Source of the DNA: Planctomycetota bacterium
GTDB taxonomy: Bacteria > Planctomycetota > Phycisphaerae > UBA1845 > UTPLA1
Reading direction: 5' to 3'
Length of the DNA stretch: 64,000 nt
Assembly (NCBI GenBank): GCA_016712275.1
Contig: JADJRI010000021.1
Coordinates: 27,550 to 91,549 of the forward strand
Both the position numbers and the translations under genes were made by a program. The notes below the pieces were generated by a model. It saw only the letters and a list, made by a program, of their open reading frames with translations. It was not told where the DNA came from and did not search any database. Shown piece after piece: positions 10,501-19,819 of this stretch (the first letter of the stretch is position 1; each line of letters starts with the position of its first letter).

Positions 10501-11373
10501 GCGCTAAGGCGGGCGCTCGTCTCCACGCCCTCGGGTGCTCAGGTTCCCATTGCTCAAGTCGCCGACGTGGAGATCGTCCCCGGCCCGCCAATGATCAAGA
10601 GCGAGAATGCACGAAAGACCGCGTGGATCTACGTGGACCTGACGACATCCGACATCGTCGGGTGGATCGATCGCGCCAAGGCTCTCGTACGTGACACCGT
10701 GCCCTTGCCGGCTGGATACAATATTGTTTGGTCTGGCCAATACGAGTACATCCAGTCAGCCAATCGTCGATTGGCAGTCGCCGTGCCTGCCGCACTCGGC
10801 GCGATTATTTTCCTGCTGTATGTTGGGACACGATCCTGGTTCCGGACCATTCTTACACTGGTCACCTTTACCTATACGCTGGCGGGCGCGTTCTGGTTTC
10901 TCTATTTCTTGGACTACGACATGTCGTTGGCCATCGTGGTCGGCTTGATCGCGCTAGCTGGTTTAGACGCCGAGACAAATCTTGTCATGCTGCTCTATCT
11001 CGATAACGTCTATGACTCATTCAAGTCACAGGGACGGATGCGCCATTTGCGCGACCTATGGGAAGCAATCCACGAGGGCGCCGTCATGCGAATTCGTCCC
11101 AAGACCATGACGGTGGCAACGACATTCATGGGTCTGGTTCCACTCATGTGGGCCGAGGGCACGGGTGCAGATACGATGAGGCGGCTTGCGGCCCCCATGA
11201 TCGGCGGACTAGCAACGAGCTTTTTCGGCGAGTTGTTGGTGTTTCCGGCGATCTATTTCGTTTACAAGCGCTTTGGTGACATGAGGAGCGAAGGCAAGGC
11301 CGTTTGGCCAACGTCGAACACCATTGAGAACGATCATCCTGGCACTCCATCGACGGCTACGCCTCCGAGCTAG
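7543..11373 (+). CDS. Heavy-metal RND efflux pump (CusA/CzcA-like), enlarged
   Basis: Intact 1276-residue inner-membrane pump that uses the proton gradient to expel metal ions. The N-terminus (IEFCCRNRFLTLILT), the porter segments (GFVRQYQVVVDPDRLLAYNI; GLTVADVQDVILSAMGG) and the TM4 region (GGIALSIGVMVDSSIVMVEN) are typical of the HME-RND family. It is about 200 residues longer than usual. One insertion lies at residues about 146-203 in the first porter subdomain and holds YYCPKHPNG and GGKCPWDGD, a Cys/His pair pattern like a metal-binding module. A second lies at about 594-660 and adds hydrophobic spans (ITLGVMFMPAALIWIAPLG and HWIMLAWIILAGMLLVP) between the two halves. It follows the adaptor stop by 15 bases and completes the tripartite system. 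Confidence 0.9.
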   Translation: MIARIIEFCCRNRFLTLILTSFVVAGGIWTVFNIRVDAIPDLSDVQVIVFTEYPGQAPQVVEDQVTYPLTTAMLAVPYAKVVRGYSMFGYSFVYIIFEDGTDIYWARSRVLEYLNYVAGRIPKGVTPQLGPDATGVGWVYEYSLRNGYYCPKHPNGMYQNPEQPGQWYATREDAPEEIRDRLERVRMFEHGGKCPWDGDTDLRLAEFDLSELRSLQDWYLRYELTALDGVSEVAAVGGFVRQYQVVVDPDRLLAYNIPLNQVKMAIQRSNNDVGGRVLEMSETEYMVRGRGYIASLTPAQVKEAREAGIPIDRVRAQQGIHDLERVVIRATESGTPVYLRDIAEVRLGPEMRRGLAESAGEGEVVGGIVVMRFGENALQVIRNVKHKIDELKQGLPPGVDVVTEYDRSGLIERAVETLTHTLIKEMIVVGLVCILFLLHARSELVAIFVLPTGVLCALIIMHWMGINANIMSLGGIALSIGVMVDSSIVMVENSHKHLDREEDRIKEELAAGRTPIHRPRAELIIEAAREVGPTLFFSLLIITVSFLPIFVLGEQSGRLFKPLAFTKTFAMAAASVLAITIIPVLMLSLITSRVLPKEWGWRRNLSITLGVMFMPAALIWIAPLGAYDRYRHWIMLAWIILAGMLLVPQKIFHERVNPISKVLQWLYNPFFGFAMQHRKKLILMAILFAFSGLFPLMGTSRVPLVGSTLAKWFPRLDATFPGLGREFMPPLDEGDLLYMPTTDPAISITKARELLQQTDAIIASFPEVHHVFGKIGRAETATDPAPLSMIETTIMLEPDREKWRKRRFDRWFGFLPAWTKDWSGLSTFWPEERPITIDELCYGYGDGEEHVPGLNEAVAFPGLTNAWTMPIKTRIDMLSTGIKTPVGIKIMGDDLDVLSDLAERIAAEVRTLPNTLSAYPEKTVGGLYADFNIDRDEIARYGLTVADVQDVILSAMGGMNVTWTVEGLERYPINLRYKRELRDNLPALRRALVSTPSGAQVPIAQVADVEIVPGPPMIKSENARKTAWIYVDLTTSDIVGWIDRAKALVRDTVPLPAGYNIVWSGQYEYIQSANRRLAVAVPAALGAIIFLLYVGTRSWFRTILTLVTFTYTLAGAFWFLYFLDYDMSLAIVVGLIALAGLDAETNLVMLLYLDNVYDSFKSQGRMRHLRDLWEAIHEGAVMRIRPKTMTVATTFMGLVPLMWAEGTGADTMRRLAAPMIGGLATSFFGELLVFPAIYFVYKRFGDMRSEGKAVWPTSNTIENDHPGTPSTATPPS

Positions 11374-11451
11374 GATCTGCGATTTGGCGTTCATGCAAGT
11401 TCATATCAGCTGGTCGATTGAACGCGGCCAAGAGCTGGAGATACACGAAAT

Positions 11452-12192
11452 ATGGAGAAGACGCAGTTTAGGATCACCGGAATGCACTGCCAAGCCTGTG
11501 CCACGAAGATTCGCACCGCGCTTGAGGCTATCTCAGGCGTTGCAAGTGCGGAGGTCACACTGTCTCCACCGCGAGCAACGGTAATGCTGGAAACGCCGAT
11601 TGATGAAGATGCGTTGCGCTCTGCCGTTCGTACCGCCGGTGACTACGATCTCTTTCGGCTTGGTCAAGCGGAGGAGGGGAACGGCGCCGCCGACACAACT
11701 AGCGATGCACAGAAGGAGAGCCTCTTTCCGCTGGTGTTGATCGTTGGCTTCATTGCAGGAGTGACACTGCTCGTCGGAATTCGGGCCGGTCGGTTCGATA
11801 TGCAGGACATGATGAGCAACTTCATGGCGGGTTTCTTCATCGTATTTGGGTTCTTCAAGCTGCTGGACCTTCGTGGTTTCGTTGAGACCTACCGCACTTA
11901 CGACTTGATCGCGATTGCGACGCCGCGCTGGGCGTGGGCGTATCCGTTTGTGGAGTTAACGCTCGGCGCAGCCTATCTGCTTCGCGTGGTGCCGACCGTC
12001 ATTAATGTGGCCACGCTCGTCCTCATGCTGATTGGCGCCGTCGGGGTGGGTCGAGCGCTGACCAAGAGGCAACGAATCCGGTGTGCGTGCCTGGGAACGG
12101 TTCTTAACCTTCCCATGACTACCGTGACGCTAGTCGAGGACCTCGGCATGGCCGTAATGGCCGGCCTGATGCTCGTCTTGCAGTTGCTTTGA
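11452..12192 (+). CDS. HMA domain fused to a MauE/DoxX-like membrane domain
   Basis: 246 residues. Residues about 1-70 form a heavy-metal-associated ferredoxin-like domain with the GMHCQACATKIR metal-binding motif (two Cys). After a polar linker there are four to five membrane spans (SLFPLVLIVGFIAGVTLLVG; SNFMAGFFIVFGFFKLLDL; the region around YPFVELTLGAAYLLR; VINVATLVLMLIGAVGVG; the C-terminal helix). The membrane half resembles MauE/DoxX-type four-helix proteins, with a Cys pair in IRCACLGTVL. The cytoplasmic metallochaperone-like domain fused to a membrane unit suggests metal transfer or metal-linked redox at the inner membrane. It starts 78 bases after the pump, in the same transcription unit. 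Confidence 0.8.
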   Translation: MEKTQFRITGMHCQACATKIRTALEAISGVASAEVTLSPPRATVMLETPIDEDALRSAVRTAGDYDLFRLGQAEEGNGAADTTSDAQKESLFPLVLIVGFIAGVTLLVGIRAGRFDMQDMMSNFMAGFFIVFGFFKLLDLRGFVETYRTYDLIAIATPRWAWAYPFVELTLGAAYLLRVVPTVINVATLVLMLIGAVGVGRALTKRQRIRCACLGTVLNLPMTTVTLVEDLGMAVMAGLMLVLQLL

Positions 12193-12219
12193 TCTTGAAA
12201 CTGCTCCAAGGAGAAAACC

Positions 12220-12306
12220 ATGCAATTCTTCGACCTCTTTACGATCTTTTTCGCTCAGCTACTGAACTTCTTTTTCGGGCTGCTCAGCAGCGCGCTTTCG
12301 CAATAG
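12220..12306 (+). CDS. 28-residue hydrophobic peptide after the metal operon
   Basis: A short gene that easily escapes automatic calling. The ATG at 12220 has an excellent ribosome site (AAGGAGAAAACC) seven bases upstream and lies 27 bases after the HMA-MauE stop. The product, starting MQFFDLFTIFFAQLLNFFFG and ending in a Ser/Leu-rich stretch with Q before TAG, is a single Phe/Leu-rich membrane helix with almost no charge. Small membrane peptides often modulate transporters (for example the KdpF or AcrZ type), so a role as accessory subunit of the pump is a reasonable inference. The strong ribosome site is the main evidence that it is translated. Confidence 0.6.
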   Translation: MQFFDLFTIFFAQLLNFFFGLLSSALSQ

Positions 12307-12843
12307 GGCCGATGCACACTTGGTCCGAACAAACCCTGGACAGTGGAACCGTAGCGGTTTTCCAGCGCAAACTGCGGTCAAGTGCCATCAAACCCATGCA
12401 CTCATTTTCGGAATTAGCCCGGACAGATGGATCCAATCGCTTGCGCCTCGCGTTGCAACAGGGAAAGCTCGGCGTTGTTGGACGAAGCCGTCACCCAAGT
12501 GAGGCTGACATGCTGATAGTCCCGGAATCGCCCTACGATGGCACAATCACATCGGCGCAGTTGCTCCATGTCGCCAAGCCACCGATTGGCGAATTCGGAC
12601 TACGGCTTTTGTACCATCCGCTCCATGGTGATGAATCCTTTCTGCCTGTCGTCGGAACGGGCCGAAAAATTGATCGATCGGAGTCATCACCATACCTTTT
12701 TCCACGGGCGTTTACAGAGACTCGGAAGCGCTACTCAGGGCCACGGTTGGGTAGTATCCGGCCCCTTACAAGATATTTGTGGGACGGGCTCAAAGCGAGG
12801 GGAGATGCTTGACAACCGCCTCAGCTTCCCTGACAATTGTGCT
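12307..12843 (+). other. Intergenic stretch between the two metal operons
   Basis: About 540 bases without a convincing gene. Open frames cross it on the + strand but have no ribosome site, no recognisable motif and ordinary composition. The last 40 bases include TTGACA near 12809, which may belong to the promoter of the His-rich gene at 12844, but I see no well-spaced -10 box, so no promoter is called. Confidence 0.5.
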
Positions 12844-13308
12844 ATGGTGTCGCGCCTGATTGTCCTCGTCGGATGCGGTTTGCTGGCCGGTTCCCCGGTC
12901 ATCAATGATGCGCGCCTCGCCGAACACGCTATGGAGCACGCTGACGCAACCTCGGGCCACTCGCACGGCGACGGGAATACGCCGCACCATCAGCATGATT
13001 CCGACGGTGACCCGGTGCCAACATCGCATCGTTCGGTCGACCACGCGATTCGGCTTTCGCACGACAATTCCAATCACTCGACTCTAAGGACCATCGATAC
13101 CGCGCCATTCACCGTTTCAATCGAGGATTGGTGCCTTCCCAGCATTGCATTTTTGACTGAACCCTCCATTTTCGCGGGCCGCCTGGGCCTTCGCCCGGCC
13201 ACATCCTGCCGCTTCGGATTTGATCTGATTCCATCGCTGCATTTCGACGCCGCGCGAGAGTCCGTGCGGGTTGATGTGCTTGCGCCTCTGCGTTGTATGC
13301 AAGTTTGA
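12844..13308 (+). CDS. His-rich exported protein opening metal operon 2
   Basis: 154 residues from ATG 12844; the frame is open further upstream but only this start gives a signal peptide (MVSRLIVLVGCGLLAGS). A His/Asp-rich block follows (HSHGDGNTPHHQHDSDGD, residues about 40-60), then a region with one Cys and Trp (IEDWCLPSIAF) and a short C-terminal part. I do not recognise a named family, but small His-rich exported proteins commonly precede czc-type efflux genes and could buffer Zn, Co or Ni in the periplasm. The TolC-like gene begins 73 bases later on the same strand. Confidence 0.6.
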   Translation: MVSRLIVLVGCGLLAGSPVINDARLAEHAMEHADATSGHSHGDGNTPHHQHDSDGDPVPTSHRSVDHAIRLSHDNSNHSTLRTIDTAPFTVSIEDWCLPSIAFLTEPSIFAGRLGLRPATSCRFGFDLIPSLHFDAARESVRVDVLAPLRCMQV

Positions 13309-13381
13309 CGCAGTCTGCGCGGATGCCGCACGCCTCCAATCGACGGGAGGCGCTCGCGTCCGGGCGATGGAACCAGAGCGA

Positions 13382-14908
13382 ATGAAAGCAAATCTGATTT
13401 ATGCGACCGCAATGATACTGGTCGCGCTCACCGGCTGTGCGACGGTCAATCCGCGCGCGGATTTCGACCGTGCCGCGCGCGCCGTTGATCGAGCTGTCGG
13501 AATTGACACGCTTTACCGTCCCGATGACGGACGAGACATTAATCGTCGCGTCACCGAACTCCTCGACGGAGGGCTGAGCGCGGAAGAGGCCGTTCAGGTC
13601 GCACTGCTGAACAACCCAAGGTTGCAGGCAGCACTATTCAAGCTCGGAATCAGCCGGGCCGAGGTCGTGCAATCCGGCCTGTTCACCAATCCGACTCTGG
13701 CCGTTTCGTTGCGTTGGCCGGATGGCGGCGGGCTGACCAACCTCCAGGCCGGACTGGCCCAGAACATCGCTGAGTTGTGGCAGATTTCGTATCGCAAGCA
13801 GGCGGCCGAGCGCGACCTGGATCGAACTGTTCTTGAAGTCGCGCGCGAGGCCAGTGTAATCGCACTCGATGCCCGCACGGCATATTGGCGCGCCGTTCGA
13901 GCACATCGCGACGGTGAACTTGCGCGGGAGAACTTGGAACTTGCCCAGACGCTGCATCAACTGGTGATCTCGCGCCGCGAAGCGGGTGCAGGCAGCGACG
14001 TGGACGTGAATCTCGCAGAATCACAACTCATGGGCACCGAGTTATGGCTCCGCAACGCGGCTCTTGCGACAGTCGAAGCGTCCGCCGCGCTCGCAACTCA
14101 TCTGGGGAATCAAAGCACCGCCCGGAGATTTGGTGCTTTCGGATTCGCTGGTGGAACCGGAGAATTGGACGCTGACGCCTTTGCAAGTTATCGCTGCCGC
14201 GATGGTGGATCGATTGGATGTGCAAGCCACGAAAATGGCTGCGGACGCGGCGCTCGCGCGAGCTGAACTCGAAAAGTCTCGGTTTCTGCGATCGCTCGAG
14301 CTTGGCATATCCGCAGAGCGAAGCGCCCGGAACAGCCGCGGCGATCGTAACTGGCTGGCTGAGACGGCGTATTCCTCGGCGCAGGCCGGACAACTCACGC
14401 CGCCGTCGTTGCAGCCGCGCGAACCGGTCTCCACCGATTGGGTCATCGGACCGGAGCTGGGGGGGTCGAACTGCCGCTGTTCGATCAGAACCGGGCACAG
14501 ATCGCCAAGGCCGAATACGTCCACCAGCAAGCGCTGAAGGTGCTGGATGCGCTAGAGCGCGAGCTAACGCAGGAAGCGTACGTCGGGTTTGAGCGCGCGA
14601 CGACAGCGGCGGAAAATGCCCGGTTCTACAAAGAGAAGGTCTTGCCGCTGCGGGAGACCGGTTTGTCGCTCGCGCAGGGGGCGTACACGGCAGGTCGGGC
14701 GACGCTGCTCTCGGTTCAAGAGGCCCAGCGGTTACTACTCGAAGCTCGCGCGGGGTACGTCGAAACACTGATGAATCATGCCCTGGCCATCGTCGAACTT
14801 GAACGAGTCGCGGGCCGACCTTTTCAGAGGCTGCTCGAATCAGCGGCGAGCGCCCCTGCCGGTTCCCTTAATAGCGACGCGGACTCGCAGCACGAGGAGG
14901 ATGAATAA
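13382..14908 (+). CDS. TolC-family efflux lipoprotein of operon 2 (two frameshifts)
   Basis: CzcC-like outer-membrane channel, about 508 residues when two indels are repaired. The ATG at 13382 gives the lipoprotein signal MKANLIYATAMILVALTGC; an ATG at 13367 is also in frame. Helical OEP repeats start at LLDGGLSAEEAVQVALLNNP. The frame changes near 14121-14123 (one extra C in GCCCGG) so that THLGNQSTA continues as GDLVLSDSLVEPENWTL, and again at 14459-14465, where seven G probably stand for eight and the text continues GVELPLFDQNRAQIAKAEYV. The C-terminal half (TLLSVQEAQRLLLEARAGYV) is normal. The stop overlaps the next start as TAATG. The gene is probably intact in the organism. Confidence 0.75.
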
Positions 14909-16339
14909 TGACTCATGGCGTAATCATCGTGTTCAGCATCGGTGTGGCCGTATTCGCCGGCGGTTGTCGGCAGGATCCGGCTCCGCCTGCGGACGCCTCC
15001 CAGGCGGCGGGCGCGGGCAGACAGACAGCGGCGCCGATCACGAATCGCGTCGAAGTGCCCGACACCGTGCGTCGCAATCTGGGCATCACGTTTGCCAAGG
15101 CGGAAGTGCGACCGGTCGCACAGACGATTCGCGTGCCCGGCCGATTCGAGCTGCTTCCGGACGGTCGCCGTGAGTATCGCACAATGCTGGGCGGGCAGGT
15201 CGAAATGCGGGTCAAGCAATTTCAGCCCGTCGAAGTGGGCACGCTGCTCTTTCTGCTCGACTCGCCGCCGTGGCGCGACCTGCAACTGAAACTCGCCGAA
15301 GCTGAGGCGCAGATTCGTGAGGGCACGAAACGGGTCGAAATGATCGAGCCGATGCGCCAGGCCCATGAACGGCATCATGCGGCGATAGAAAATACGGTAG
15401 CTTTGTTGACGGCCCGCGCGGAACGCCTGGAGAAAGGACATTCTGCCGGCAGCGTCAGCGCCGAGGAGCTTGGTCCGGTGCAAACAACACTGGCCCAGGC
15501 ACGTGCCGATCTCGCAGAGGTTTTGGAGAAGGAAACAGAACTGGCCGTTCGGGGGGTAGAGGTGACATCGCAACTGGAAGCGGCGCGCGTGCGATTCGAC
15601 TTGTTGTTGGACAGCGCCTCAACGGTACTGGGAATCGACAAGGCCAAGCTCCAGCGCCTACCGGGCCGGCACCGGATTCGCCGCCGCTCTGGCGGACGCG
15701 CGAACACGTCGAGATCGTTGCCGGCGCGCCCGGTTTCGTCGAGGCGATCCACGTCACCAACGGCGGTTGGGCCGCCGAGACGGATCTCGTCCTGACGACC
15801 GTGCAACCGGATCAGGTTCGATTCCATGCCCACGCGATGCAAAGCGATCTCGGTCGCCTGCGAGATGGTCTTACAGCGCGCGTGGCGCCTCCGAAGGCGG
15901 ATTCAATCGAGCTACAGGACACGATGGAGGCACGTTGACGCTCGGTATCAGCGCCGACACCGATCAACGCACCGTGGATCTCTATCTCATTCCTTCGCGA
16001 CTTAGCGACTGGGCGCGACCGGGTGTCTCGGCGCACATGGAAGTTATTGTAGCCGGTGGGTCGCCGGAGCTGGCAATACCGCTGTCCGCCGTGATTCAGG
16101 ACGGTCTCAGCAAGATCCTGTTCCGGCGTGATCCGAAGAACCCCGACAAGGTGATTCGAATCGGCGACGCCGACTTGGGCGACAACGACGGTCGCTGGGT
16201 CGTCGTCAAAAGCGGACTGATGGAAGGCGACGAAGTCGTCCTCGACGGCGTCTACCAACTCATGGTGGCCACGTCAGGCTCGGTCCAAAAGGGCGGCCAT
16301 TTCCACGCGGACGGCACGTTCCACGAAGGCGACAACTAA
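14908..16339 (+). CDS. HlyD/CzcB-like adaptor of operon 2 (two frameshifts)
   Basis: Periplasmic adaptor of about 477 residues after repair. The ATG at 14908 has GGAGG nine bases upstream and overlaps the channel stop. The signal ends in FAGGC, so it is probably a lipoprotein. The barrel-sandwich start (RVPGRFELLPDGRREYRTML), a long hairpin coiled coil (about 15290-15590, KLAEAEAQIREGTKRVEMIE) and the membrane-proximal domain (LILFRRDPKNPDKVIRIG-like stretch near 16110) are all present. One G seems lost at 15663-15665 (LPG continues PAPDSPPLWRTREHVEIVAG) and one at about 15926 (continues GGTLTLGISADTDQRTVDLY). Unlike the operon 1 adaptor it has no Cys-rich modules, but the C-terminus has HFHADGTFHEGDN, possibly metal binding. 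Confidence 0.75.
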
Positions 16340-16373
16340 TTGGGCGACGCGTCTGCCCGCACAGGATCCTCGC

Positions 16374-19292
16374 ATGCTGAAACATCTAATTGCTTTCTCC
16401 TTGAAACAGTCATCGCTTGTGCTGCTCGCCGGCGCCTTGTTGATCGTTTGGGCTGGCTGGCAGCTTCCGAAGATGCCGGTGGACGTATTCCCCGAACTGA
16501 ACGCGCCGACAGTCGTGATCCTTACCGAGGCTGGTGGACTGGCTGCAGACGAGGTCGAGCAGTACGTCACGTTTCCGGTAGAGACATCGGTCAACGGATT
16601 GCCGGGTGTGCGGCGGGTTCGCAGCGCCAGCGCAATCTCGCTTTCGCTCGTCTGGGTCGAATTCGATTGGAGTTCGGACATTTACCGCGCCCGGCAGCTC
16701 GTCACCGAGCGTTTGGCGGCGGTGCGCGAATCCTTGCCCAGCAACGCGCACGCCGAAATCACGCCAATTTCGTCGATCACGGGTGAGATTATGCTGCTGG
16801 CCGTTTCGTCGCCGGATGGCAGCGTGAGCGACCTGGACCTGCGTGCGTACGCAGAGTTCGATCTACGAAATCGCCTTCTAGCTGTGCCGGGTGTGTCGCA
16901 GGTTTCGGCGATCGGCGGCGAACTGCCTGAGTATCAAATCAACGTAAAGCAGGACCGGTTGGCGCTGTTCGGACTCACCGTCCACGATGTCGTCGAAGCG
17001 GCGCGCGGCGCGCACAGCACCGCCAGCGCGGGCTACCTGCCGAACGTCGATCGGCAGGAGCTGCCGCTGCGACAGTCCGCACGCGTCAGGAGCGTCGATG
17101 ACATCGCAGCGACGCTGGTTGCGTACAAAGACGGCACGCCGGTGCTGATCGGCGAAGTCGCCGATGTCACGCTTGGTGCCGCGCCCAAGCGTGGAACGGC
17201 CGCGAACCAGGGCAATCCGGCCGTGGTCCTGACGATCCAGAAATCGCCCGGCACGAACACGCTGCTCCTGACGAAGCAGATTGACGCAATGCTCGATCAG
17301 GTCGAAAAGTCAGTCCCTAAAGGCATGCAGATCAATCGGCAGGTGTTTCGCCAGTCTGACTTCATCGACCGGTCGGTGAACAATGTACTGCACGTGCTGC
17401 GCGATGCGACCATCATCGTTGCGGTCATACTCATTCTATTCCTGCTCAACGTGCGGACGACGATCATCACACTGACAGCTTTGCCGCTTTCGCTGGCCGC
17501 AGCGCTGCTTGCTCTGTGGTACTTCGGCTTGACGTTGAACGTCATGACGCTCGGCGGACTGGCGGTCGCCATCGGTGTGCTGGTGGATGACGCAATCATC
17601 GACGTGGAAAACGTCTTCAGGCGGCTCAAGGAAAACGCCGGACAGCCGCAGGGTAAACAAAAGGGTCTGATCGAAGTTATCTTTAACGCCAGCAACGAGA
17701 TTCGGCCGGCGATGGTGTTTGCGACCATCATCATCGTGATCGTGTTCGTGCCGTTGCTCTTTCTGGAGGGACTGGAGGGCCGTTTCTTTCGCCCGCTGGG
17801 TATGACCTACATCATTTCGATTCTCGCATCGCTCGTCGTGGCGCTCACGGTCACCCCGGCGCTGTGCAAGCTTTTGCTCCGCGGCAAACTCGTCAAGGGG
17901 GAGGTCGCTGGAAACGCCCCACGAACGCGACGGCTGGCTGGTTCGCTGGCTCAAGGCCCGGTACGAGCCGTCGCTGCGAACCGCGATACGCCATCGAGGA
18001 TGGGTTCTATCTGGGGCGCTCGTTGTGACCGTTGGTTCGCTTCTGCTCGGCAACACGTTTGGAACTTCCTTTCTGCCCGAATTCAATGAGGGTTCATTCA
18101 CCGTCTTCCTCATGGCGCCACCGGGTACCTCACTGCAAGAGAGCAATCGCGTAGCCAACAGCGTCGAGACGCGACTGGCACAGATTGAGGGCGTCCGGAG
18201 CGTCACACGCCGCACGGGGCGCGCCGAGCGCGATGAACATGCCGAACCGGTCAGCAGCAGCGAACTGGACGTGACGCTCAAGCCCGGAGCGGACAAGGCC
18301 GCAGTGCGGCAACAGATTGCCCAATTCGCCGGCGCAGTTCCGGGCGTCACGGTTCAGGTCGGCCAACCCATCGAGCATCGCCTGTCACACATTCTGTCTG
18401 GTACGCCGGCGGCCATCGCGATCAACGTTTTCGGCGAAGACTTGCCGACGCTGCGCTCGCTCGCCAAGCAGATCGAGTCGGAATTGAAGTCGCTGCCCGG
18501 TGCGAGGGACGTAACTGCCAACCGCGAAGTATTGATCACGTCGATGCCCATTCAGTACAAACACCAGGATCTCGCGGCGGTGGGTCTGACGCCGGCCGCA
18601 CGGTTCACTTCGGCGGCCAGTTCGAAGCGCAACAGTCCGCCAGTCGCACGATTCTACTGGCGGGGGCGGGCGTGATCGTCGTCATGCTCATGCTGCTGCA
18701 GCTCTCCACGGGCTCGATGCGGGCGGCGATTCTCGTGCTCGTCAATCTGCCGCTCGGGATCATCGGTGGCATCGCGGCTATCTACCTGACCGAATCCGGG
18801 TCCGTGTGGGGCAATACGCTGGCGCTGTTCGGTCTTGGTGACAAGCTCTATCAGGCGCCTGTGCTTTCGATCGCCAGCATGGTCGGCTTCATCACGCTGT
18901 TCGGCATCGCCGTCCGCAACGGCATTCTGCTGGTCAACCACTACCAGCACGTAATGCAGGTCGAACACGCGCCGATCGGTGAGGCAATTGTACGTGGCTC
19001 GATAGAACGGCTCGTTCCAATTCTGATGACCGCTCTTTCCGCCGCATTGGGCTTGCTTCCTTTGGCACTGGCCGCAGGTGAGCCTGGCAGCGAGTTGCTC
19101 GCACCACTCGCAGTTGTTGTACTGGGCGGATTGATTACATCGACTTTTCTGAATCTGGTCGTAGTGCCTGCGGGCTACTCGCTGGTCTTCGACCGCAATC
19201 GTATGCCTGAGTCGGCCGCGTCGCGCGGCGTCCTAAGCCGACTGGCTGGACTGTTTGGACGCCGCGAGAATCCATCACCGAAAGGAACCTGA
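16374..19292 (+). pseudogene. Metal RND pump of operon 2 with a frameshift and an internal deletion
   Basis: CzcA/CusA-like pump. The N-terminal half is normal (QLPKMPVDVFPELNAPTVVI; LGGLAVAIGVLVDDAIIDVE). One extra base near 17895-17912 shifts the frame; the family text resumes as ETPHERDGWLVRWLKARYEP. At 18591-18602 the text jumps from DLAAVGLTPA directly to VHFGGQFEAQQSASRTIL, skipping about 115 residues that normally form the rest of the second porter subdomain and the start of the following one, and changing frame. The final membrane half (LFGIAVRNGILLVNHYQHVM) is normal. The gap could be a real deletion or an assembly collapse; as given, the gene cannot make a working pump. ATG 16374 has AGGA at good spacing. 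Confidence 0.75.
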
Positions 19293-19295
19293 ACC

Positions 19296-19800
19296 ATGCC
19301 ACGAATCATGTTTTGCCTGATCGCATCGAGTGCTCTCCTGCTGGCCGGTTGCAAGAAGGAGCCGAGTGAGCCAAGCTCGGGCACAATGCCAGCGGCCGGC
19401 GCCGCAGCGAAGAAAGACGCCGCAGAACCGAAAAAGGAGGCCGTCAGTGAGGCCAAGGGGAGGACCTGGGCACGGCGGCGATGTGATCGAACTGGGTGAA
19501 ACGACAATCGACGGGATGATGGTGCGGACCTCGCGTGACCAGGGCGAGATCAAGCCTGGCGGCGACTCACCAGTCGATATCTGGATCGACGGCGGCCTGG
19601 GCAATGCCGCGGGAGTTCGCTTCTGGATCGGCGTTGAGAGCGCGAAGGGTTCCCTCAAGGCGAAGGCCGAGGACGAGAACGGCCACTGGCACACACACGG
19701 CGAGATCCCCGACCCGCTTCCTGCCGACAGCAAGCTCTGGGTCGAAATCGAGCACAAGGACGGCAAGAAATCGCTGGTATCCTTCGACCTCAAGAAATAG
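19296..19800 (+). CDS. Small lipoprotein of operon 2 (one frameshift)
   Basis: About 167 residues when one extra base at 19457-19463 is removed. Ribosome site AAGGAACCTGAACC precedes ATG 19296, four bases after the pump stop. A lipoprotein signal (SSALLLAGC) is followed by an Ala/Lys/Glu-rich linker, then GHGGDVIELGETTIDGMMVR and a beta-rich domain with ENGHWHTHGEIPDPLP, two His close to acidic residues. I do not recognise the family; the context and the HWHTHGE motif suggest periplasmic metal binding. The C-terminus VSFDLKK stops at 19800, 20 bases before the DMT exporter. Confidence 0.65.
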
Positions 19801-19819
19801 CGGACACGAGGCCCGGACC

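Noticed and set aside
12189..12812. 207-codon + strand frame between the metal operons
   Set aside because: Starts inside the preceding gene, lacks a ribosome site and overlaps the better supported 28-aa gene in another frame.
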